Source: Infirmifilum sp. NZ (GTDB lineage Archaea; Thermoproteota; Thermoprotei; Thermofilales; Thermofilaceae). Taken from it: DNA of 64,000 nucleotides. Position numbers and translations under genes: made by a program. The stretch is from contig NZ_CP094288.1 of the NCBI RefSeq assembly GCF_022693705.1, positions 1,286,354 through 1,350,353 on the forward strand. Reading direction: 5' to 3'. The notes under the pieces are model-generated. The model saw only the letters and a program-made list of their open reading frames with translations, ran no database searches and was not told the origin of the DNA. This document shows, piece after piece, positions 49,768 through 58,117 of the stretch. Position 1 is the stretch's first letter; every line of letters begins with the position of its first letter.

Positions 49768-51126
49768 CTACCCCAAGCTCTCGGCGAGCTCCCGAATCCT
49801 ATCGAACTCCCTCTTCACGATCTCCGTTGACGACCTGCTAACGGTCTCCGCGCCCACGTAGATCTTCGACTTGTCCGCGTCTAGGGAGACTTTAACCCAG
49901 GTGTCACCCACCCTGTACTTTATCGCCCCGGGGGCCACCGCGACCTCGGTTTGCTCAAGGAAAAGAGCATCAAGTACCTTTAAGCCGACCGATGCCTCAG
50001 CGTCCAGCTCCAGCGTGTAGTACGGGGGCTCGGGGATCGCGTCTACTGCCGTCGACAGCCGGATCTCCTCGGTGGACAGCATCTCGAGTAGCTTCGCAGT
50101 GAGAAGAACTCCGTCGGGTGCTAGGGAGAACTGGGGGAATACCACTTCACCGGAGTCTGTTGCGCCGAGGTTCACGCGGAGACGCCTAACTCCTCTCGCT
50201 ATGTCTCCCGCAATACCCTTAACCCTGATGAGCGTGAGCTTGTTTTTCTCGGCAATCGAGTCGACTATGTGTGAGGCTGAGTCAGTAATAGCTAATCTCG
50301 AGCCTTGCGGTAGCATTAGAGCTAGTAGCGCCAAAAACCGGTCTGGGTCGATAAACCTGCCTTTATCGTCGACGAAGTACGCGTGGGATGCATCGCTTGA
50401 TAGCGCGACGGCGAATGTGGCACCGGTAGCGCGGCAGAGCTCACCGAGAGTCCTCAGAGACCTCAAGGATGGGAGTTGCCGCGGGATAACGTTGTGTGGA
50501 GGCCTGCTAGAGTTGACAGCTATGAACTTCGCTCCTATAGCGCTCAGCAGGTTTGGAAGCACCTCGTTGGCTGGGCCGAAGTTCATGTCGACGAGCACTA
50601 GAGGCTCCTTCGCAGAGATCGGTGAGCTGTCCACAAAGCCGCTTGCCGAGGAGACGTACACGTCGTGTATGTACTCCGCATAGGTCACCCAGCCTATCCT
50701 CGTGGGAATTGCTCTGACAGCGTGGTGTGACTCGAGCATTGAGAGGATGTCTTCGAGTCTCTCGGAAGAGATCTCTACTCCTGCTGCGTCGAGGACCCTG
50801 AGCTGGATACCATTATCGCCGAACGGCGTCACGGAGAAATGTACTCCAGCCTTGGCCCCAAACCTCTTAACCGCGAATGAGACCTCTGGTAGGGTTGCTG
50901 AGTGAAAGTCTATGACTGAGGCACCGGTGGACATGAGGCCAGCGGTGAACGCTCTTTTAAGCATCCTTGAGGGAGGGTAGTAGTCTCGAGCAGCGGTGAC
51001 TAATGCTCCCTCACCAACTAGGGTGCCTAAAACCGCGCCGAGCTCAGCTGCATTCTCAGGTGTAAACTGCGAGTTCGCAACGCCATAGATCTTGTTATTG
51101 TAGTAGGGAAGAGGGCTCCTCCTCAT
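49768..51126 (-). CDS. Degenerate phosphohexomutase paralogue (possible pseudoenzyme)
   Basis: 452 residues that align end to end with phosphomanno/glucomutases, but the catalytic parts are altered. The phosphoserine loop reads HFSVTP then GDNGIQL (Ser98 kept, the usual His replaced). The metal loop expected as DGDGDR reads SSDASH (residues 243-248), so two of three metal Asp are lost. The C-terminal phosphate-binding region is also weak. It is translationally coupled (ATGA) to the nucleotidyltransferase. It may be a regulatory partner rather than an enzyme. Comparable degenerate mutase domains are fused to GMP-pyrophosphorylase-like proteins in some bacteria. Confidence 0.75.
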   Translation of the reverse strand: MRRSPLPYYNNKIYGVANSQFTPENAAELGAVLGTLVGEGALVTAARDYYPPSRMLKRAFTAGLMSTGASVIDFHSATLPEVSFAVKRFGAKAGVHFSVTPFGDNGIQLRVLDAAGVEISSERLEDILSMLESHHAVRAIPTRIGWVTYAEYIHDVYVSSASGFVDSSPISAKEPLVLVDMNFGPANEVLPNLLSAIGAKFIAVNSSRPPHNVIPRQLPSLRSLRTLGELCRATGATFAVALSSDASHAYFVDDKGRFIDPDRFLALLALMLPQGSRLAITDSASHIVDSIAEKNKLTLIRVKGIAGDIARGVRRLRVNLGATDSGEVVFPQFSLAPDGVLLTAKLLEMLSTEEIRLSTAVDAIPEPPYYTLELDAEASVGLKVLDALFLEQTEVAVAPGAIKYRVGDTWVKVSLDADKSKIYVGAETVSRSSTEIVKREFDRIRELAESLG

Positions 51127-52295
51127 TTCGCACCCACCTTACCTGCAAATAGCGATTTTGGAGCCAACACGCTGCCAGGTCCCACGGCAAACCCCTCCTC
51201 AATCACACTGCTTTCACCGACAACCGAGTCCTTGACGCTAGCCCCTTTTCTGACTAAAATGTTTTTCGCCAAAACGCTATTCATAATTATCGTTTGATCC
51301 TCCAAGGTGCACGCGTCCATTACTACGCTCTTATACACCCGTGAATATTTACCAACATCGACAGAGTTACCTATAACTGCATATGGACCTATAACCGCAT
51401 TCTCCTGCACTCTAACCCCGTCTCCGATCGCCACAGGAGGGTTGACTACACTGCTCTCGCTTATAACTGTGTTCTCTCCCAGCCAGATACCGCCCTCGTT
51501 TCGGCCATATGGAGCGAGGGGGTATGCTAAGCCCTCGAGCAGATCCGCGTTTGCCGTTAGATACGTATCCGGTCGACCCACGTCGATCCAGTAGGCCCCC
51601 TCGGCACTCCAACCCAGAACCTCTAAGCCGTTTTCGAGCAGCCATGGGAACACGTGGCGGCCGAAGTCCATCAGGTGGGGGTTATCCCGAAGGATATCGA
51701 GTATTTCGAGCTTGAAGGCGTAAAAACCGCTATTCGCTAAGTTCGCGTACGGTTGCATGAACCTGCGTCGGCTGGTTGCGTAAGCTACTGTAGCAGTATA
51801 CCATTCGTAGGGGAGGGGCTTCTCGACGAAGTGTATAGCTCTTCCGTTGCTGTCCAAAATCACGGCTCCGAAGTCCCTGACCGAGGAAACCTCGATCAGA
51901 GCGATGCTTGCCAGAGCGTTCTTTCTCTCGTGAAAGTCGGCGAAGACGCGGAGATCCATGTTGGTGATGACGTCCCCCATTGTGACGATGAAGTCTTCGT
52001 CTATAAACGGAGAAAGCTTTCTCACAGCGTCAGCTGTGTCCTCGGGGGATATTCTTGGAGCGAGGATCTCGATCCCCGAGTCCAGGTACTTTTCAAACAG
52101 GTGTGAGAGAATCTTATGGCCCAGGTAGTTGACCGCAACGATGATCTTCTCGAAACCCTTGGAGACAAGCAACCCCAGAATATGGTCCAGGATTGGCTTG
52201 TTGCCCACTGGCAGCAGGGGCTTCGGGGTCGTAAGGGTCAGAGGCCTAAGGCGAACCCCCTTGCCACCAGCAAGAACCACGGCGGTTTTAATCAT
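51123..52295 (-). CDS. Sugar-1-phosphate nucleotidyltransferase with left-handed beta-helix
   Basis: About 390 residues. The N-terminal 230 residues are a nucleotidyltransferase with AVVLAGGKGVRLRPLT (signature GxGxRxRPLT), KPLLPVGNKPILDH, VTMGDVITN, VEKPLP and WIDVGRPDTY. The C-terminal 150 residues are hexapeptide repeats (VAIGDGVRVQENAVIG, VVMDACTLEDQT). This is the GMPP/GlmU-like architecture giving NDP-sugars such as GDP-mannose or UDP-GlcNAc. The next gene, overlapping by four bases, is a degenerate phosphohexomutase, so the two likely form a complex. ATG 52295 is preferred over TTG 52298. Confidence 0.85.
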   Translation of the reverse strand: MIKTAVVLAGGKGVRLRPLTLTTPKPLLPVGNKPILDHILGLLVSKGFEKIIVAVNYLGHKILSHLFEKYLDSGIEILAPRISPEDTADAVRKLSPFIDEDFIVTMGDVITNMDLRVFADFHERKNALASIALIEVSSVRDFGAVILDSNGRAIHFVEKPLPYEWYTATVAYATSRRRFMQPYANLANSGFYAFKLEILDILRDNPHLMDFGRHVFPWLLENGLEVLGWSAEGAYWIDVGRPDTYLTANADLLEGLAYPLAPYGRNEGGIWLGENTVISESSVVNPPVAIGDGVRVQENAVIGPYAVIGNSVDVGKYSRVYKSVVMDACTLEDQTIIMNSVLAKNILVRKGASVKDSVVGESSVIEEGFAVGPGSVLAPKSLFAGKVGAK

Positions 52296-52382
52296 CAATC
52301 AACGATTCTGTTTTCCGAAAGTAGAGTTATTTGCTTTTCGCGCCCGAAAAAGTTAAAGGTCAAGCGAAAATGAGTCATCTGA

Positions 52383-52919
52383 ATGTCGAGGGTTGAGCCT
52401 CTCAGCGCCTTAGGCTTCTTCGTGGTAACGAGAAACCTTGAGGTCTACCAGACGGTGGTTTTCGAGTACTTTGACAGTGAAGGAGAGTATGCGAGGATCG
52501 CGGACAACGAGGAGGAGCTTGAAAGAGAGCTAGAAAGGCTTGCCTCTGCTATGCAGATGTACCTTGATGCCGAAGAGGTCATACTAAACGGGAGAAAGGT
52601 TAAGCCGGCGGTCAAGGCCGTGGATATAGGGTTCAAGGACAGCCCTGAGGAGGTTTTCGTCACGTACTTCATATTCTTTAAGGGGTCTCCGCGGGACGGC
52701 GTGAACTACTACGAGAACCTTTACGAGGACGAGGTGGCAGAGTACCCGATTACTGCTTACTGGTACTTCCCTCCTGGGTCACGGGTCCTTAGTGCCCAGA
52801 TGTCTGGGGACGTTGCGATGATTGCCCCCAACGTTCTAGTAGCTCGCCTAGATGAAGGCGAAAAAGTCTTTGGCTATGAGCGAATAGAGTTCAGGCTGCC
52901 TGGGCGAAAGCGGAAGTAA
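52383..52919 (+). CDS. Conserved-looking unknown protein
   Basis: 178 residues, no family recognised. The N-terminal part has a strand-helix pattern (GFFVVTRNLEVYQTVVFEYF), then an acidic helix (NEEELERELERLASAMQMY), a strand-rich middle (VDIGFKDSPEEVFVTYFIFFKG), YYENLYEDEVAEYPITAYWYFPPGS and a final strand pair. Soluble, acidic, likely all cytoplasmic. AGTTAAAG about 32 nt upstream gives a leaderless-type promoter. Divergent from the nucleotidyltransferase with an 87-bp gap. I cannot infer a function. Confidence 0.6.
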   Translation: MSRVEPLSALGFFVVTRNLEVYQTVVFEYFDSEGEYARIADNEEELERELERLASAMQMYLDAEEVILNGRKVKPAVKAVDIGFKDSPEEVFVTYFIFFKGSPRDGVNYYENLYEDEVAEYPITAYWYFPPGSRVLSAQMSGDVAMIAPNVLVARLDEGEKVFGYERIEFRLPGRKRK

Positions 52920-53005
52920 CCTTACTCTTATTCTCCATACGGCCGTAGCGTTGCTTAAGCCTTTAAGGGCTGTAACCTTAAATATTGGAGAGGAGCATTA
53001 CATCT

Positions 53006-53064
53006 GGCTATGATCGAAAACTCGGGTTCTGAAGGATGAGGAGCAGGGCTAGGTGGAGAGCCGT
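53006..53064 (+). ncRNA. Candidate C/D box small RNA
   Basis: In the 196-bp gap between convergent genes, CTTAAATATT (52977-52986) predicts a start near 53008. There follow box C-like ATGATCG (53010-53016), 12 nt, perfect box D' CTGA (53029-53032), 3 nt, box C'-like ATGAGGA (53036-53042), about 12-13 nt, and a degenerate D (GAGA, 53056-53059). GGC/GCC can close the ends. Spacing fits a guide RNA, but C and D deviate from consensus. Confidence 0.35.
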
Positions 53065-53115
53065 CATCCTCCAAGTGGAGCAGTAGAGAGAAAAATCAAG
53101 AGTAGTGTTGTGTTC

Positions 53116-53859
<744 letters not shown>

Positions 53860-53883
53860 CCCTCAACGTACGGTACCCTAGGG

Positions 53884-54996
53884 ATGAACTGGCTGGAGCT
53901 CTTGAGGCCCGACGCCATCAGCGTCTGGAAGAGCGAGGAGGTAAAGAGCAGACTGAGCCATTACTACTTCATCCTCAGGGGGGCCAGGCCACCGAAGTAC
54001 CGAGTTGTGAAACGCCTCGAGGTAGAGTTTAACCCTAATGCGTCCCTAGGAGAGTTGCTCCAAGCACACCGTGAAGCCTCAAAGGCTTTCGAGGGCCTCT
54101 ACCGCGACGTCGTTAGCGGCGGGGTTGATCTTGCGAAGATGAGGATTCCTGAGAGATCTTACCTCGACTTGAAGATAGAGATCGTGAAGAGAATCCTGAC
54201 GAAGTGTAGCCTCTGCGAGTGGCGCTGCGGAGTCGACAGAACCCGAGGGGGTAGAGGAGTCTGCGGCCTTGACTCAAGGGTGAGGGTTGCTTCAGCCTTT
54301 CTTCACATGGGTGAGGAGGCGCCGCTCGTCCCTTCTGGCACGATCTTCTTCACGGGCTGTAGCTTCAAGTGCGTCTTCTGCCAGAACTGGGACATATCAA
54401 CTAAACCCCTTAACGGCGTCGAGGTTTCACCACAGGACCTCGCGGGGATAGCTACGGAGCTGTACGTCAAAGGCGCTAGGAACATCAACTACGTGGGAGG
54501 CAACCCGGACCAGCAGTCCCACGTTGTGGTGGAGTCGCTGAAGTACATGGATGTCGACGTTCCGCTGCTGTGGAACACCAATATGTACATGAGCAGCGAG
54601 CTCCTTGAGGTGCTTTTCGACGTAGTGGACATATGGCTCCCGGACTTCAAATACGGGAATGACGCCTGCGCGAGGAGGCTCTCTGGAGTACCCCGCTACT
54701 TTGAGGTGGTGGCGAGGAACCACAAGTACGTGTGCGATAGAGGAGCAGACGTGATAATAAGGCACCTCGTCCTACCCAACCACGTTGAGTGCTGCACGAA
54801 GCCAGTCCTTAAGTGGATTTCAGAGAACTGCCCAAGAGCCCTTGTGAACATCATGGATCAGTACAGGCCCGAGCACCTAGTTGCGAAGTACCCGGATAGG
54901 TGGCCCGACATTGCCAGGAGACCCACCCGGGAGGAAATGGAGGAGGCATACGAATACGCCGACAAGCTAGGGATTTGCTGGAGGCCAGTCAGCTAG
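53884..54996 (+). CDS. Radical SAM protein, PflX/COG1313 type
   Basis: About 370 residues from ATG 53884. FTGCSFKCVFCQNWDIS is the radical SAM CX3CX2C motif. Upstream KCSLCEWRCGVDRTRGGRGVCGL (in parts) gives a four-Cys zinc/iron site characteristic of the pyruvate-formate-lyase-activating-enzyme homologue PflX (COG1313). YVGGNPDQQSH and LLWNTNMYMS are the GGE-like and barrel motifs. The reaction is not known in archaea, which usually lack PFL. An extended frame back to 53518 overlaps tpiA and is not supported; GTTATTAAC 29 nt upstream fits ATG 53884. Confidence 0.85.
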   Translation: MNWLELLRPDAISVWKSEEVKSRLSHYYFILRGARPPKYRVVKRLEVEFNPNASLGELLQAHREASKAFEGLYRDVVSGGVDLAKMRIPERSYLDLKIEIVKRILTKCSLCEWRCGVDRTRGGRGVCGLDSRVRVASAFLHMGEEAPLVPSGTIFFTGCSFKCVFCQNWDISTKPLNGVEVSPQDLAGIATELYVKGARNINYVGGNPDQQSHVVVESLKYMDVDVPLLWNTNMYMSSELLEVLFDVVDIWLPDFKYGNDACARRLSGVPRYFEVVARNHKYVCDRGADVIIRHLVLPNHVECCTKPVLKWISENCPRALVNIMDQYRPEHLVAKYPDRWPDIARRPTREEMEEAYEYADKLGICWRPVS

Positions 54997-55059
54997 CATC
55001 CCGAGGCCGCGCCCATCGCTCGGGAAAGCGTAATAACCCACCAGCGGCACTACCGCTTT

Positions 55060-56079
55060 GTGATCATAGATAGCTACGAGGTCAACGAGGAGGACATCTT
55101 TACCTGGGTGAAGAGCAACGACGCGAGGGAGGTCCTAATCCAGGCACCTGACGGCCTAAAGAAAATCGCGCTCGCTATCTCAGAGCTCCTGGAGGAGAGG
55201 GGTGTGCGCGCTTTCCTTTCGGCGGGCCATGCCTGGGGTGGATGCGATGTGGCTTACGACGAGGCGAGAAGCATCGGAGTCGACGCGATCATTCACATAG
55301 GGCACCACGGACCAGTGTGGTTCAAGCCCCCTAGCAGACCGATGGTTCTGTTCGTGCCGGCTTTCTCCACTCTCAACCCGACCCGCCTCGTCGCCGAAGC
55401 CGCACGCGAAGCCAAAGACGCTGGAGCGAGCTCGCTGGCTATCGTGACGACAATCCAGCACGCTAAGTGGCTTCCCATGCTGAAGGAAGCTGTAGCAAGT
55501 GAAGGTCTCAAGCCCGTAACAGGCTCTCTCTCAGGTGTGGAGGGGCTGATAGTAGGTTGCAACTACGCATCTATTCGGCGGGCTGACGCCGTTGTGGTGG
55601 TTGCCGGAGGCCTTTTTCACGCGCTCGGAGCAGCCGTGTGGTCTGAGCGCCCCACGTGGAGCGCCGACCCGTACCAGGAGAAAGTTTCGCGCGTCGAGGT
55701 GAGAAACGTGGTTGCCCGGAGACTTTACGCCATCTCGAAGGCGATAGACGCCCGGAGCTTCCTCATAGTCGTTTCATCAAAGCCAGGCCAAAACAGGGTG
55801 AGCCTAGCTACCAGAGTGAAGCGGACACTGGAGGAGAGAGGTCGAAGAGTCCTGATAGCTGTGTTCAACGAGGTGACGCGAGAGCTTTTAGAAAACATCC
55901 AAGGGTTCGAAGCCTTTGTGAACACGGCCTGCCCCCGCCTGGCCCTGGACGATGAAGGGGTTTTCCCCGGTCCGGTCCTGAACCCCGGAGAGTTGAAATA
56001 CGTGCTAAGCGGTAGCGTTGAAGGCTACTCGCTTCGCGATGCCCTTGTTTTCGACCTACGCCTCCTCGATGGCCCGTAG
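55060..56079 (+). CDS. dph2: Diphthamide synthase Dph2
   Basis: 339 residues. Three conserved Cys, Cys62 (WGGCDVAYDEA), Cys167 (IVGCNYAS) and Cys291 (NTACPRLALDD), bind the [4Fe-4S] cluster of archaeal Dph2, which uses a non-classical SAM radical to add a 3-amino-3-carboxypropyl group to the diphthamide His of elongation factor 2. LIQAPDGLK at the start is the family signature. GTG 55060 is about 27 nt after GTAATAAC. Its last 55 nt overlap the convergent endonuclease IV-like gene. Confidence 0.93.
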   Translation: MIIDSYEVNEEDIFTWVKSNDAREVLIQAPDGLKKIALAISELLEERGVRAFLSAGHAWGGCDVAYDEARSIGVDAIIHIGHHGPVWFKPPSRPMVLFVPAFSTLNPTRLVAEAAREAKDAGASSLAIVTTIQHAKWLPMLKEAVASEGLKPVTGSLSGVEGLIVGCNYASIRRADAVVVVAGGLFHALGAAVWSERPTWSADPYQEKVSRVEVRNVVARRLYAISKAIDARSFLIVVSSKPGQNRVSLATRVKRTLEERGRRVLIAVFNEVTRELLENIQGFEAFVNTACPRLALDDEGVFPGPVLNPGELKYVLSGSVEGYSLRDALVFDLRLLDGP

Positions 56080-56921
56080 AAGAGCTCCTTCAGCAGCATC
56101 GCGTCGCCCTCCAGGTTGGGGCTCTCCGAGATGACGACACCTTTGATGTCGAACTCTCTAAGGGCTTTCACGAGGAGCTGGTAGTCCAAGTCAGCCTCGG
56201 CGAGGTTGAGGTGTCTAATCTCTCCCTTCTCGCTGTACTCTATACCCGACACGTGGATGTGCATATTGTCAAGGCCATACCTACCGACCTTCTCCTCTAT
56301 CAAGCTGAGGACCCTGGCAAAATCATCGTACCTTTTAAGGGCCCCTGCCCCCCTAGCGTGGAGGTGAGCGAAGTCCACCACGGGCAACACCATGTCGATT
56401 TCGGAGCTGAGTTCGAGGATCTCCTCGAGAGCACCGTACTGGGACGGTTTACCTGTTGTTTCAGGCCTGATCCAAATCTCGATGCCCTCGTTCTCCAGCG
56501 TTCTCACGATTTCCCTGACCCTGGACTTGATGGTGCTGTGGACCTTGCGGGGGTCTTCGCTCCCGTAGTAGCCGGCGTGGAAGCACACGCTCCACGCTCC
56601 AGCGCTGTAGCCGACGCGAGCGGACTCGAGTATCCTCTCGACGCTAGCCTTGACCTTGTCCCCCTCGCTGCTGTTGAGGTTTATGTAGTAGGGGGCGTGT
56701 ACTGTGAGCACGATACCCAGCTGGCTTGCCACGCTCTTGACCTCCCTAGCGCCCTCCGCGTCAAGGAAGATCTTCCTGACGAACTCTATCTCCATAGCGT
56801 CGAGGCCAAGCCTCTTCACCTCCAGTATGCCCTCCACAACGCCCCCTTTCTTCACCGTCGTCGGCACACCTGCTGGACCGAAGTAGACTCCCTGCGGACG
56901 CCAGAGAGCCGTCGATACCAC
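56025..56921 (-). CDS. Endonuclease IV-like TIM-barrel protein
   Basis: About 298 residues from GTG 56921 (a longer frame begins at 56939). VYFGPAGVPTTVKKGG, LTVHAPYYINLNSSEGDKV, VCFHAGYYG, IRPETTGKPSQYGALEEIL, PVVDFAHLHARGAG and IHVSGIEYSEKGEIRHLNL follow the order of the zinc-binding His, Glu and Asp of endonuclease IV (Nfo). The archaeal branch is well separated from bacterial Nfo, so AP-site cleavage is likely but not certain. The tail is Arg/Ser-rich. AAATATAAAC about 27 nt before GTG 56921 supports this start. It overlaps dph2 by 55 nt. Confidence 0.8.
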   Translation of the reverse strand: MVSTALWRPQGVYFGPAGVPTTVKKGGVVEGILEVKRLGLDAMEIEFVRKIFLDAEGAREVKSVASQLGIVLTVHAPYYINLNSSEGDKVKASVERILESARVGYSAGAWSVCFHAGYYGSEDPRKVHSTIKSRVREIVRTLENEGIEIWIRPETTGKPSQYGALEEILELSSEIDMVLPVVDFAHLHARGAGALKRYDDFARVLSLIEEKVGRYGLDNMHIHVSGIEYSEKGEIRHLNLAEADLDYQLLVKALREFDIKGVVISESPNLEGDAMLLKELFYGPSRRRRSKTRASRSE

Positions 56922-56940
56922 CCGAGTTAACGAACTCACA

Positions 56941-56952
56941 GGGTTTATATTT
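56941..56952. promoter_or_regulatory. Bidirectional TATA box (Nfo-like / PhoH-KH)
   Basis: GGGTTTATATTT serves as a TATA box about 27 nt before GTG 56975 (plus strand) and, read as AAATATAAACCC, about 27 nt before GTG 56921 (minus strand). Both genes would be leaderless. Confidence 0.55.
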
Positions 56953-56974
56953 CCTTAATGATTTCGTTGAAGGG

Positions 56975-58117
56975 GTGAAGGCGGTGAAGGAGTTCCAGCC
57001 TGCCACGCAGAAGCAGAAGCTACTCTACAATGCGCTCGACAACAAAGAGGTGGAGCTAATCGGGGTGTTTGGGCCGAGCGGCACCGGGAAAAGCTTCGTC
57101 GTACTGCTGTATGGCTTGAAGGCGCTAAAGGAGGGTAAGTTCAGCAGGCTCGTCATTGCGAGGCCGCTGGTGAGCCTACTCCAGTCCAGGATCTACAACT
57201 CCGTTGAGCTGGGGAACCTCTACTTCGAATTAGCCTCTTCCTACCTCATGGACATAGCTTCAGGTTACGTGGACGAGGGAACGATAAAGGAGTACATCGC
57301 AAGCGGCAAGCTGGTGTTCATCGACCCGAGCTTCCTAACCGGCAGGACATTCGACGACTCCCTGGTTTTTCTCGACGACATTCAGTTCCTGGAGCCCTCA
57401 ATTCTCCCTGAGGTCATAATACGCGTGGGATCGAATTCGAAGCTTGTCATGGCAGGTGATCCCGTGCTTCAGGTGCTCGCCGGCAACCAGACCAACACGG
57501 CAGTGATCGCGAGAGAGCTCCTCCTCGGCGAGGAGAAAGCTCTGGTCGTGGACATGGGCGTGGAGGACATCGTGAGGCCGGGTTCGAAGAGGGGCTTCAA
57601 GCTCGCCTTAGAGACCCGGTTGCGGAGGAGGCCTCTGACCGAGGACGAGCAGCGCGTCAAGAGCGTGATACTCACCCATGCGCCCGATGCAGAGATAGTC
57701 AGTGTCGTGTGGCTGAAAGACCTGAAAGAGAAGTACGGTGCCAAGAACGCACCCGACGTGCTGGTTGTGTCTAAGGAAAGGGCTCTGAGCAGGTTAATAG
57801 GCAAGAAAGGCGAGAGGATCAACAAAGCGCAGGAGGAGGCAGGGGTGCAGATTAGGGCCATCGAACTCACAAGCGACCTTTCGGAGGTCGTGAAGGCGAT
57901 ACACCCGGTTGGCTGGATTAGGAAGCACATCGTGAAGGCTGAGCTCGTGGGGGCTGAGCTAGAGGTTCACGTCAACGCTGACGAGTACGGCGCCTTCGTG
58001 GGGAAAGGGGGATCCTACATCCGCTTCTTGGATGAGGCTATGCGGAGAATGCTTGGAATAGGCGTGAGGGGAAGGCACGCCGAGATACCGAAGGTTGAGG
58101 AGAAAAGGAGAAAGTGA
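56975..58117 (+). CDS. PhoH-like ATPase with KH domains
   Basis: 380 residues. Residues 1-220 form a PhoH-type P-loop ATPase: Walker A FGPSGTGKS (32-40), ARPLVSL, Walker B LVFLDDIQFLEPS, and MAGDPVLQ as the sensor region. Residues 250-370 hold KH-like RNA-binding folds, with SRLIGKKGERINKAQEE and GAFVGKGGSYIRFLDEAM as the GxxG loops. This two-part arrangement is archaeal and implies an ATP-driven RNA-binding enzyme. GTG 56975 leaderless. It overlaps topoisomerase IA by one to four bases, so the two are in an operon. Confidence 0.88.
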   Translation: MKAVKEFQPATQKQKLLYNALDNKEVELIGVFGPSGTGKSFVVLLYGLKALKEGKFSRLVIARPLVSLLQSRIYNSVELGNLYFELASSYLMDIASGYVDEGTIKEYIASGKLVFIDPSFLTGRTFDDSLVFLDDIQFLEPSILPEVIIRVGSNSKLVMAGDPVLQVLAGNQTNTAVIARELLLGEEKALVVDMGVEDIVRPGSKRGFKLALETRLRRRPLTEDEQRVKSVILTHAPDAEIVSVVWLKDLKEKYGAKNAPDVLVVSKERALSRLIGKKGERINKAQEEAGVQIRAIELTSDLSEVVKAIHPVGWIRKHIVKAELVGAELEVHVNADEYGAFVGKGGSYIRFLDEAMRRMLGIGVRGRHAEIPKVEEKRRK

